Origin: Phoronis australis
Taxonomy: Eukaryota > Phoronida > Phoronidae
Assembly (NCBI GenBank): GCA_002633005.1
Contig: NMRA01000479.1
Span: 1-64,000 of the forward strand
Reading direction: 5' to 3'
Length of the DNA: 64,000 nucleotides
The position numbers and the translations under genes are program-made. This document shows, piece by piece, positions 46,866-57,100 of this stretch; position 1 is the stretch's first letter, and each line of letters opens with the position of its first letter. A model generated the notes under the pieces. It was not told the DNA's origin. It worked only from the letters and a program-made list of their open reading frames with translations, and searched no databases.

Positions 46866-47040
46866 AACGCAAAATCGTAAGTGGCGGCACTAATTTGCAT
46901 AAAAAAACATACGAGGGACATTTTTTCAGCTTGTTAACATCATTTGTCTGTTTTCACACATATTTTCCTTCATAAAAATTCAACTTAGAAGTTGAAGTCC
47001 GGGGGGGGGGTGCACGGAGGGCCATTTTTGTCGACTAGAC
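46866..47040. repeat. Right terminal inverted repeat
   Basis: Read on the minus strand from outside: AGTCGACAAAAATGGCCCTC, GTGCACCCCCCCCCC, ATATGTGTGAAAACAG, TGTTAACAAGCTGAAAAAA, ATGCAAATTAGTG. The poly-G run makes this arm a few bases longer. Confidence 0.75.
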
Positions 47041-48674
47041 TAGAGTAACATCGGGGAATTTTTGAAACCTGGCTTTTCATTGTCGTTGTATTCTTACGCG
47101 TATTCGCCAAAGAAAGAAGAAATTAAGAAGATCTTAAGTATGTGATATAAATATGTGCACGTGTGAGTATGTTCACTTGGCCTTCGGCTCCGTGAAAATA
47201 CTCACACGGTGCACCAATCTGCACTAATGAAAACATCCTTATAGACCCAATTCACGTGGCGGACATTAAAATCCAAAGTGAGGCTCACTGCGATAAACAA
47301 AGCGGAAATTTAGATTGGGTGAGTTAAATGGCCGGTCTTTGGAGTCCAACCTGAATATCAAATTTAAAAAAATATGTCAATAATTAACCACAGAGACGTA
47401 GAAAAATACAGTTAAAGAACGAGTTAATGCCCCAAAGAGTTGTCTGACGAAAGGATGTAAGTTTTTTTCCGGAAACCTAGGTTCGAAACATGAAAAGTAA
47501 ACATGACCAAATTGCAGCGATCGTAGTGTTACGGATTAAGTATCATGCTGAATGCAGGGTTACGTTTCTTCTAATAAATTCTTGATAAAAATGCTTTCTA
47601 CACGAACCGGGTCATCTGGTCGTATTGTTGACGAGTTGAAGAAATATTCGACAGTTGTGGCTCATAGCATTTTGCTGTCATGTGCAACTAGTCACATCTG
47701 GTTTAATTTGTTGATCAAGAGTAGGCCTATTAGCTTTAAGCATAGCCTAGATCCTGGTGAGGTAGGCACTGCCGGGACTAACAGTTGATTTGTCATTGAT
47801 CTGAAATAATACTTGATGTTATTAAATATATATTTTGATTACGATAACAAACCAGGCTCGCAATTGAAAATAAAAATTATATGACCATCAATTCTGCTTT
47901 CTTGGTTTTAATTATTACGTCTATTTCATGTGTTATATTTTTCAAATATCAATCTCGACCATGTTGAATTCTAAAATTAAAACACCTTATTATTTCGTCC
48001 AAAGCATAACCTCGTTTTAGAGCTCAATTTCAGTTAACTGGACAGAACACAGTGGCGGGTTTAGAGGGGAGGCAAGAGAGCCATGCCCCCCTAANGACGA
48101 TCTCACATTGAGGTAAGTATGTGGGGACATTGATTGTTTTGAACTTGTCATTATAAACTTTTGTACCAATCCTATTCACTCACTCTGCTTCATTGTGCCG
48201 TTAGCACCTTCGTTGACAATTGTTGCTTTTTCCAAGTTGATGGGCACATAGCAGTGCTTCCAAACTGAGACCGCAGGGCTTTAAATGATACTCTGTGTAC
48301 TTGTTTACAGTGAGGTTGTCTACTCAAATAACTCTTACTGAAGAAGTTGGGTCTAAAGACAAATTATAATTTTTGCCTTTTTAGACTGTTAAGGATGACA
48401 GAAATTGCTGACCAGTGCCTGGCAAAATATTTATTATTTTGTTATATTATTTTGTAATAATATTATTGCACTTGACATTGAATTTTATTTTAAATCACGC
48501 GGCATTCATAGTCAGCATTCTTGTCAATATTAAAGCTATAACTTTAAGGTCACAGTAGCAGTTCAAAGTATAACATGTCAACTCTTGCAATGTTTGCCTC
48601 TAGAGAAGCAGAGTGCTGGTGCAAGGACATAGCTGTAACAACTCTGGAGTTTCCTGAGATGTATGTGATGATAC
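47041..48674. other. No confirmed gene
   Basis: Contains a hairpin (47161-47207), a lone GTGGCGGGTTTAGAGGGGAG element end at 48053-48073 next to an ambiguous base, and a frame at 47552-47788 without motifs. At 48575-48660 a short frame has AECWCKD, faintly like a WSC Cys-x-Cys motif, too little to call. Confidence 0.35.
47161..47207. repeat. 16-bp-arm hairpin with one mismatch
   Basis: Arms GTGTGAGTATGTTCAC and GTGAAAATACTCACAC surround a 15-base loop. GTGCAC words lie just outside each arm. Confidence 0.75.
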
Positions 48675-48675
48675 T

Positions 48676-48977
48676 TGTACAGCTGCTTACTAGAGGCACA
48701 AGTCTACTGCCCCCTTCATTCAGGTGTCTAGATGGCTTCTGTGTAAGTAGTGGGCACCATCCATAAGTACAAGACTTGTACAGCTGCTTACTAGAGGCAC
48801 AAGTCTACTGCCTCCTTCATTCAGGTGTCTAGATGGCTTCTGTGTAAGTAGTGGGCACCATCCATAAGTACAAGACTTGTACAGCTGCTTACTAGAGGCA
48901 CAAGTCTACTGCCCCCTTCATTCAGGTGTCTAGATGGCTTCTGTGTAAGTAGTGGGCATCATCCATGAGTACAAGAC
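48676..48977 (+). repeat. Tandem repeat, 101-bp unit, three copies
   Basis: AGCTGCTTACTAGAGGCACA starts at 48681, 48782 and 48883. Copies are nearly identical (CCCC/CCTCC and CACC/CATC changes), so the duplication is recent. Confidence 0.9.
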
Positions 48978-49194
48978 TTAAGCTAGTAAAGCTAGCATAA
49001 TCACGCGCTTCACTTCTGATAAATTGTGATATCTCACGAAGACTGAAATTCATTTGATTATAGTCAGCCATTTTAGCTACAGAACCTTTATAGCAATAGT
49101 GCTTGTGTTTTAAAAATTCTGGTCAATAGAAAATTAGATAATGAACACTTCAGAAAATGTTTTGTTTTAAACTTGTCAAGGATATTTTGTATGA

Positions 49195-49445
49195 AGACTG
49201 GTGTGCTAACATAGGCACGAAAGTATCTGATTAAAACATGAGTTGATCAGTAACTATTGCTGTCCGAACACAGCCACAAAACTCTATCTGATTATAGCAT
49301 GAGTTGATCAGTAGCCATTCTTGTGCTAACGCAGGCACAAAACTTTATCAGTTCGACATTAGTTGATCAGTATCCATTGTTGTGCTAATACAGGCACAAC
49401 ATTCTATCCATTGTATTTAAAACATGACTTGATCAGTAGTCATTC
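49195..49445 (+). repeat. Tandem repeat, about 65-75 bp unit, four diverged copies
   Basis: Each copy has (T)GTGCTAA..CAGGCAC.A, TATC..ATT and ATGAGTTGATCAGTA..CATT. TTGATCAGTA recurs at 49233, 49298, 49363 and 49428 or close to these. Confidence 0.8.
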
Positions 49446-50209
49446 CAGTAAAGCATGCTCTTTTAGGAAAAGAAGGATCATATAGCGTGATGTGGCTGAC
49501 GTTTGAGTAACATGTTGACACTCAAAATATAATTGTTGGTCTCAATTCTTTTGACAGATGGGACTTCTAAACAGGTGACAGTAGGAGTTAGTTTTGGCCA
49601 AGATGAAGATGACATTAAAAGAGATGTGTTTTGCTGAAGGCGACCTGTGCCATCAAGGATTATGAAAAGGTTTTGTGTCAAATCCGTGAAAACTAAGCTG
49701 CTGTCACATGACTGGCTGACCACATCACATGATAGGGAGATGTGTACAAGTTTGTGGGTGACTGACTGACCCCGTCACCTTTTTGAGTAGTTTTAAGATC
49801 TATGCGTACTGTTACTAGGGTTGCATCGTTAGTTCAAGTTCCAAACTGCAATAAATTAAGTTCGGGGTGGGGAATCGAGTTGTATAGGAAGTCAGTGAAG
49901 TCCACTCGGTCCATGGTGTTAAATTATTGATACAAACTCTTAAGTGGGCTTGACCACAAAACTTGAATCATAGTGAAATGATGTTTCAAGTGACTTTTTA
50001 AAGTCTTAAAAGATCGTAATAGAAAATCAGTGCAAGAATGTAAAGATTAGATTTGATGTTTCATTTTTATTTGCAAATGTATCATTGGGAAGTAATTGTT
50101 ATTCTGAACTCAAAAGGAAGATATGATATTGTAAAAACAGAATATCATTTTTGAGTATTAAGTGCTTTTGGTTCTTCAGTATTCAGCAAGAGAGTATAAA
50201 TTCCTTAGT
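49446..50209. other. No gene recognised
   Basis: AT-rich DNA between the tandem repeats and the retroposed insertion. Confidence 0.4.
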
Positions 50210-50228
50210 TTGGTCACAGAATAGTGTT

Positions 50229-50442
50229 GAGAGAGAGAGAGAGGTTGTTTATTGCACTTGGAGCTAAGCTCATTTGTACATATTACATTGCAACATTTGG
50301 TATAGGTGGCAATTTCATGTCCGGGTATTCAATACATATATACATATTTACACATTACAATGTTAGAGTTTCCTGTCTAATACCATAAGCCTTTAATATA
50401 AATAAGGATTATTTAGTCTTTTCAAAAGATTTCCAGAGTTTG
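50229..50442 (-). mobile_element. Short retroposed insertion with 19-bp target duplication
   Basis: The exact 19-mer TTGGTCACAGAATAGTGTT flanks 214 bp (50210-50228 and 50443-50461). On the minus strand the insert ends GCAATAAACAACC then (TC)n, a polyadenylation-like signal plus a simple-repeat tail. This is the hallmark of target-primed reverse transcription, so it is a 5'-truncated LINE 3' end or a SINE. No ORF. Confidence 0.85.
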
Positions 50443-50461
50443 TTGGTCACAGAATAGTGTT

Positions 50462-51127
50462 ACTATTTGTGGTCTGAACCAGACTTACTTTGAAACCTGC
50501 ACCTCTCAGCTGACACTAGGTGGTGCAGGGTGAAAAAAGAGGGATCACGACCCAAATCAACTGACAAATCAAAAGCATTTTATGCAGGCAGATAAACAAA
50601 TATAACAATAGATATAAATAGAATCATTACTGAAGGATATCAAAATTACGCAACATAATTTCTATGATATAACAGCATGATAGTACTTTAATTGGATATT
50701 AAACGATCTGATATTACAAACACAAAAACACACAAAGGCTATATCAATGAGGCATGCTAGGAAGTAAATCAATGAGGTGATGCTTGGAAAGGCTATTTCA
50801 ATGAAGCGATGCAGGGAAAATAATGACCTACCCATTTCAGCTGGCACAGGGTGACTTTCTTGTTGAAAATATGGAAAAATAAAAAGTATCGTATCACTGC
50901 ATCAATTTTTAAGAAAACAGGCGATGCGTAATTTGTGAATCTGAGTACTGGCAGTTTTTGCTTTTAAAATCCAATTTTTCCATTCCAGTTGGTATTGATT
51001 AATATTCTTGGAGACTGAAATTAATGATTTTTTACCACAACATGGCAAATGACTGCTCTTTGGCTCAAGGTTATTTCCATTAAGTAACCAGTTCTATCCT
51101 GGATTATGTCTTGCACCTGCACAAACA
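50462..51127. other. No gene recognised
   Basis: AT-rich lead-in to the large tandem array. Confidence 0.4.
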
Positions 51128-52958
51128 ACAGTTACTTGAACTACACATCTGTACAGTCAAATAACAGTTACTTGAGCTACACATCTGTATAGTAAAATAA
51201 CAGTTACTTGAGCTACACATCTGTACAGTCAAATGACAGTTACTTGAGCTACACATCTGTAGTCAAATGACAGTTACTTGAGCTACACATCTGTACAGTC
51301 AAGTGACAGTTACTTGAGCTACAAATCTGTACAATGAAATAATAGTTACTTGAGCTACACATCTGTACAGTCAAATAACAGTTACTTGAGCTACACATCT
51401 GTACAGTCAAATGACAGTTACTTGAGCTACACATCTGTAGAGTCAAATAACAGTTACTTGAGCTACACATCTGTACAGTCAAATAACAGTTACTTGAGCT
51501 ACACATCTGTACAGTCAAATGACAGTTACTTGAGCTACACATCTGTACAGTCAAATGACAGTTACTTGAGCTACACATCTGTACAGTCAAATGACAGTTA
51601 CTTGAGCTACACATCTGTACAGTCAAATGACAGTTACTTGAGCTACACATCTGTACAGTCAAATGACAGTTACTTGAGCTACACATCTGTACAGTCAAAT
51701 GACAGTTACTTGAGCTACACATCTGTACAGTCAAATGACAGTTACTTGAGCTACACATCTGTACAGTCAAATGACAGTTACTTGAGCTACACATCTGTAC
51801 AGTCAAATGACAGTTACTTGAGCTACACATCTGTACAGTCAAATGACAGTTACTTGAGCTACACATCTGTACAGTCAAATGACAGTTACTTGAGCTACAC
51901 ATCTGTACAGTCAAATGACAGTTACTTGAGCTACACATCTGTACAGTCAAATGACAGTTACTTGAGCTACACATCTGTACAGTCAAATGACAGTTACTTG
52001 AGCTACACATCTGTACAGTCAAATGACAGTTACTTGAGCTACACATCTGTACAGTCAAATGACAGTTACTTGAGCTACACATCTGTACAGTCAAATGACA
52101 GTTACTTGAGCTACACATCTGTACAGTCAAATGACAGTTACTTGAGCTACACATCTGTACAGTCAAATGACAGTTACTTGAACTACACATCTGTACAGTC
52201 AAATAACAGTTACTTGAGCTACACATCTGTACAGTCAAATGACAGTTACTTGAACTACACATCTGTACAGTCAAATAACAGTTACTTGAGCTACACATCT
52301 GTACAGTCAAATGACAGTTACTTGAGCTACACATCTGTACAGTCAAATAACAGTTACTTGAGCTACACATCTGTACAGTCAAATGACAGTTACTTGAGCT
52401 ACACATCTGTACAGTCAAATAACAGTTACTTGAGCTACACATCTGTACAGTCAAATGACAGTTACTTGAACTACACATCTGTACAGTCAAATAACAGTTA
52501 CTTGAGCTACACATCTGTACAGTCAAATGACAGTTACTTGAGCTACACATCTGTACAGTCAAATAACAGTTACTTGAGCTACACATCTGTACAGTCAAAT
52601 GACAGTTACTTGAACTACACATCTGTACAGTCAAATAACAGTTACTTGAGCTACACATATGTGCAGTCAAATAACAGTTACTTGAGCTACACATATGTGC
52701 AGTCAAATAACAGTTACTTGAGCTACACATCTGTACAGTCAAATAACAGTTACTTGAGCTACACATCTGTACAATGAAATAACAGTTACTTGAGCTACAC
52801 ATCCGTACAGTCGAATAACAGTTACTTGAGCTACACATATGTACAGTCAAATGACAGTTACTTGAGCTACACATCTGTAGTCAAGTAACAGTTACTTGAG
52901 CTACACATCTGTACAGTCAAATAACAGTTAGTTGAGCTAGACATCTGCTGTCAAACAA
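51128..52958. repeat. Large minisatellite, 36-bp unit, about 50 copies
   Basis: The unit joins ACAGTTACTTGAGCTACACA to TCTGTACAGTCAAATG, with the last bases varying. Because 36 is a multiple of three and the unit lacks stops in two frames, both strands stay open: SYTSVQSNDSYL repeats on plus (51350-52777) and MCSSSNCHLTVQ on minus (51249-52874). From about 51490 to 52180 units are nearly identical. From about 52180 to 52640 two variants (AATGAC and AATAAC) alternate, giving a 72-bp higher-order unit. Outer units are diverged and some are short by 3-4 bases. Each unit holds the palindrome CTGTACAG. Nothing upstream (signal, promoter, splice site) argues for translation. Confidence 0.95.
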
Positions 52959-53500
52959 TGGGAGGCTTTGAAACTCTCCAAGACTTAGGTGACTGCTGAG
53001 ATCCACTAAATGTGGGTTTATAAAGACAATGGCATGCCAACAGAATCTCTTGCAGGACTTACAGTAGTATGAGTAACACTTGGCCTACGAGGATTGACAG
53101 GATTTTGCACATTTTCATGCCCATCACTATCATTCACAAATGGCATGCCTTCGAAATTCTTCAGTATCCAGTGATACTAGTCCACCCGCAGTCTGACCTG
53201 CAGGGTTATCAAGATTCTTACTAACATATTAGGAGCAACTCAATAGATGGCAGTAGTGAATGTTGTGGTAGACTGTAACAACGTAGGTATGTCTGTTGCT
53301 CCAACAAACAACTTGGCTTGTATAAAATCCAACAAATCTGCCATGAAAAGTGTTTCTTACCAAATGCCAAACAACTCAGCTGACACACTTTTTGTCCTGT
53401 TACTGTCTACATAAATGAGAAAGTGTGTAGGATGACAACATCACATATTCTGCCAAGTTGTCTGCTGACTTGAGGCTCTGCACTTCGCTTATTATTTGCT
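52959..53500. other. No gene recognised
   Basis: Unique-looking sequence after the array; no motif. Confidence 0.35.
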
Positions 53501-53686
53501 ATAAAAGGATACTAAACCCAGTCTTGATGATTTTAACCAATCATCCTCATTGTGCCACCTGTCCATGCATCACTGGTACCCTCTTGAATATTGAACGGAG
53601 AGTTAAAGTTCTTGGTGGGTGGGGTGGTATTTCCCTAGAGTTGTGCTACACAGTGTAGCTCTCCTAAAGCGTACATCACCCTTGCC
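53501..53686 (+). repeat. Dispersed repeat shared with 29836-30025
   Basis: Same ordered blocks: ACTAAACCCA, TTTTAACCAATC, CATGCATCACTGG, CTTGGTGGGTGG and TCCTAAAGCGTA. Confidence 0.6.
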
Positions 53687-53845
53687 TGTTTAGCAAATTT
53701 TGCTCCAAAAATTTGAGGGTCATCGAAGGTTAAAAAAAAATAACAGTGCAGGTGGTCTGATGTCATTTGCCGTGCATCAGACATGCGCAGGCCTCATGGT
53801 TGGGCCCATTGCACAAAACACCTGAGCAAAGGCACGAGACCCCAA

Positions 53846-54103
53846 TTATGGCTCCTCGTGAAGAAAGTTTTCAAGTCTGCCAGTCTCCTTTAGGAAAACG
53901 GACAGACGTTTCCATTTGTTGCCATGCACTATATGTAGTGGGCATGTAACAGTGCCATCCAGTAGGTTGCTCCTTAGCCTATAAAAAGCTGGGCAAGACT
54001 CTACCAGGTGTTTAGGAAATTCTACGTCAGTACCACACTCAGGACACACAGGGCTCCCCATATGCCCAGTAATGTGTCTGTGTCGGGCTAGGTTACAGTG
54101 CAC
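53846..54103 (-). pseudogene. LINE ORF2 C-terminal fragment
   Basis: CNLARHRHITGHMG followed by VCPECGTDVEFPKHLVESCP matches the C-terminal cysteine-rich segment after the RNase H domain in several LINE clades (TGH...C..C......H....CP). It encodes about 85 residues to a stop. The sequence upstream of 54103 is unrelated, so this is a 5'-truncated insertion or a rearranged junction. It is a different lineage from the LINE at 1.7-3.5 kb. Confidence 0.65.
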
Positions 54104-54480
54104 TAGTATTTATTTCTTAGAATTGGATGAGAAAATCGTTTCAAAATGCTTCTAGGCCAAAACCAGGTTTGGTATCCTTTTAATTGACCGATTGTATTGA
54201 GAGTTTCTTTTCGCTTCAAGTTTTGTTCTGCAGATTTTTTACTGCTTTTGTTTTTCTGAAATAAAGTTTGTCTCTTCCTGGCATGGGAACAAGATGGCAA
54301 GAATTCTTCTACCGGTATATCTAATTTCAATACACCCCCAGCAGCTGAATCGCAAATCATCCTCTCTGCCATTGCATTGTTATTCGTACGACTGTGTTTG
54401 GTGGGAGCCCGTCCGGTTCCGCCTTGTTGTATTGTCGGCTGCGAATTGAACTCTTTGTCTAGTTTATCTGGCGTTCTTCC
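54103..54480 (-). CDS. Unrecognised basic ORF
   Basis: The frame is open from a TGA near 54500 to 54103. It includes GRTPDKLDKEFNSQ, a Thr/Asn-rich stretch, AGGVLKLDIPVEEFLPSC and a basic Lys-rich segment (KNKSSKKSAEQNLKRKE). The Lys-rich part and the D-I-P-x-E-E-F motif look like real protein, perhaps the N-terminal part of a nuclear or element-encoded product. It stops at the junction with the LINE fragment and could be truncated by it. No family assigned. Confidence 0.3.
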   Translation of the reverse strand, partial: GRTPDKLDKEFNSQPTIQQGGTGRAPTKHSRTNNNAMAERMICDSAAGGVLKLDIPVEEFLPSCSHARKRQTLFQKNKSSKKSAEQNLKRKETLNTIGQLKGYQTWFWPRSILKRFSHPILRNKY

Positions 54481-54599
54481 TTTAAATTTTCGACATCAAT
54501 TTTTCATTTATTGGAAACTTTCCACACAATTGTGTCCTTGTGACAGGATGAAAACAAAAATAACTAAGGATACATTTCCCGCTACACTGTCCATATAAA

Positions 54600-55384
54600 C
54601 AGTTCATCCAACCTGCAATGTTTAAAATTAAAAAAAAAAACATCCTACTGATAGAACAAACTCCAAACAACTGACAAATTTCACATTTGTTTATTTGTCA
54701 TCTTCCTGTGGTGAGCAAGATAACTGAATTTTCATGACATTCTTAAGCAAAGGAAATAGATTTAGACATTTCAAGTTGTTGAAAAAAGTATAATTAAGTT
54801 GACTGTTTCCAAACCCTTTTCACCCAACCTTTAAAAACAGATTATACATTCCATTCTACTAAAAGGATTCCTCTCTCAGAAGCACCATTCTTCACAATTT
54901 TTTTGTTCATTTAATTCTGTTTGTTTGAACCAAGAGATGGAGAGACCTTTCAAGTGGTTTAACACACCAAGCCATGGAGAGACCATTCAAACGGTTTAAC
55001 GCACCAAGTCGTGGATTGTTGGATCTAGCTTTTTGCAAAGAAGCTCCTGACCTTACTGATGCATGTTAGCCACAACTATAAACAAGGGCAACGCAGAGCG
55101 TTCAAATGCGCCCACAATTGCACCGCATACGGTATCCTTCTAGGGATGTTTATTGGTACCATAAAGTGGCCAGTAGAGGGCATATATGCAGTATGTTGTA
55201 CTTTGCAAAATGGAAAGGCATGGTCATTGTCTCCTCAATAGGCTAGGGGCAAAATGTGAGTGATCTTCATAATACAAGCACATCCTATACATCAGTTGCT
55301 TAAAGCACCACAGAAACATAGAATTAAAAACAAATTTACCAACATACGAGATTAGCACAGCATTAGAATGCCAGAAACAAATTT
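54600..55384. other. No gene recognised
   Basis: AT-rich DNA with a lone CTCF-like GGCCAGTAGAGGGCA at 55168-55182, then the second assembly gap. Confidence 0.4.
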
Positions 55385-55570
55385 NNNNNNNNNNNNNNNN
55401 NNNNNNNNNNNNNNNNNNNNNNNNNNNNNNNNNNNNNNNNNNNNNNNNNNNNNNNNNNNNNNNNNNNNNNNNNNNNNNNNNNNNNNNNNNNNNNNNNNNN
55501 NNNNNNNNNNNNNNNNNNNNNNNNNNNNNNNNNNNNNNNNNNNNNNNNNNNNNNNNNNNNNNNNNNNNNN
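55385..55570. other. Assembly gap (186 N)
   Basis: Unsequenced. The tandem array begins immediately after it, so the gap probably interrupts that array. Confidence 0.99.
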
Positions 55571-56300
55571 GGATGTCGCAAACTAGGTCGAATCCATCCG
55601 AAAACAGGAGGATAGCGTCATCACACTAATAGGTCCCTACATACCAAATTTCATGAAAATCCATTAAGGACTTGTGAAGATACAGAGGTAAACGTAAAAA
55701 AATAAAATTGCCACTAGGGGGCACACTGGTAGGCGGATCCGTCCAAAAGTCGTCATCGTCTGTTGTTAACATAATATAAATAAACTTATTAAATTTCGTA
55801 AAGATCCTGCGAACGGTTTAGGAGATACAGCCATAGGCGCAAAAAAACAAAACTGCCACTAGGAGGTGCCACAGTAGTCCAAATCGTCTGAAAATCATCG
55901 TCAACCATCCTCTACATAGTAAGCATATACATGCCAATTTTCACAATCATCCTTCGAGCAGTTTGGTTGATAGAGGGGTGGACGCACAAAAACAAGACTC
56001 GAAAACACAAAATGGCCACTAGGTGGCGCAAACTATGTCGAATCCATCTGAAAACGGGAGGATAGCGTCATCTCACTAATAGGTGCCTACATACCAAATT
56101 TCATGAAAATCCGTTCAGGACTTTTGAAGATACAAAGATAAGCGTAAAAAAATTAAAATTGCCACTAGGGGGGCACACCGGTAGTCGGATCCGTCTGAAA
56201 GTTCGCACATGCCGTCCCATTCATGAATGGAACATATGTGCCAAATTTCATGAACGTATGTCAAAGGGTTTTGGAGATAAAGCAGCGGACGCCGCCCGGA
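55571..56300 (+). repeat. Array of about 150-bp units with CTCF-like cores
   Basis: Four cores GCCACTAGGKGGC-like start at 55710, 55855, 56015 and 56161, 145-160 bp apart. Each unit also has a CAAATTTCATGAAAATCC-like word. Units alternate in similarity: the first (55571-55709) is closest to 56023-56160, and 55710-55850 to 56161-56300, so a three-unit (about 450 bp) higher-order period is suggested. The core resembles the CCASYAGRKGGCRS consensus of CTCF. Non-coding; lies downstream of the NDUFS1 stop codon. Confidence 0.75.
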
Positions 56301-56542
56301 CGGAGATGACGGCATAATGCGTCCACATATAAATATGTGGGCGCATAAAAAATGCATTTTCAAGTAAGTTCTGCTATCTAAATTATTTCAAAGTATAGAA
56401 TTCCTCTTCCAAATAAAAATGTTGCACTCGTTCTACACATTGTAAATTGATTTCACTTCGGAAAACATGACAATTGTCAGTAATGTGAACACCTGAAGTA
56501 AATGTATTGAAAATTAAGAAATCAAAAAAAATTTTAAACAAT

Positions 56543-56548
56543 TTTATT
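56543..56548 (-). terminator. Candidate polyadenylation signal for NDUFS1
   Basis: The first clear minus-strand AATAAA after the NDUFS1 stop, about 400 bp downstream. Other variants may be used. Confidence 0.35.
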
Positions 56549-56950
56549 TCAAGTACACTTTACAAAATCACACTGTGTGACATGACCACTATTGGAAATG
56601 TCGGGCGTACTATCTCGATTATCTGCCAATTGAGTGTTGTCATATAGTGCTACTCACAAGTTGCACTTCAAGGTTTATATTATCATATTCATGTGAAATC
56701 CACCAATAGAGCGAATTTGTGAGGTATGACCTGGTAGCCTCTTAGCACGTTGTACATTGAAGTTTCAATAAATGCTTCCAAAGTTACATTCAACTTACTG
56801 CTAAAACTGTTCACCACACTATCAATATTAATGGTATCCACAAATCAATGACACTACAAATTACAGTTAGTGCTAACAATGCAAGTTACTGACATGCCTC
56901 AGCCACAATCACCAAAGTTCTGTACAATAAATATTTTAACAGTCTCCTAT

Positions 56951-57100
56951 TCAGTATTTGTTTGATTCCTCCGCTGTTGCTGCCTGGACACATTTGGCCA
57001 TAGTTGATGATGCGCGACTGATGCAATCCGTCATATAGTAATCCTTCAGTTGCAAAAGTCCTGGTGTTAGGGGTTCCATGGACATCTGGACGTTGACACT
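56951..57100 (-). CDS. NDUFS1: NDUFS1 terminal exon
   Basis: 150 bp including a TGA stop. Acceptor TCTTGCAG|AGTGTC. Encodes 49 residues including [20 protein letters not shown] and a short polar tail. The tail differs in length from vertebrate forms, as usual for this end. Confidence 0.93.
   Translation of the reverse strand, partial: SVNVQMSMEPLTPGLLQLKDYYMTDCISRASSTMAKCVQAATAEESNKY

Larger units (their letters stand above)
44281..47040 (-). mobile_element. TIR-bounded element with XPG-like ORF, Academ-like
   Basis: Inverted repeats of about 160 bp (44281-44438 and 46866-47040) enclose a single decayed minus-strand ORF family with XPG/FEN1-like motifs (44784-46560). Academ DNA transposons are known to encode an XPG-like nuclease alongside their transposase, which makes this the best comparison. 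No separate transposase or helicase was recognised, so this may be a deleted or distinct relative. Ends are approximate and no target duplication was established. Confidence 0.5.

Noticed and set aside
48575-48660. Third WSC exon (AECWCKD)
   Set aside because: Only one short motif fits; no flanking cysteine pattern and no clear splice boundaries.
51249-52874. 541-residue cysteine-rich protein on the minus strand
   Set aside because: The frame is a by-product of a 36-bp tandem unit without stops; the opposite strand is equally open.
51128-52958. CRISPR-like array
   Set aside because: Units are contiguous with no unique spacers, and this is animal DNA.
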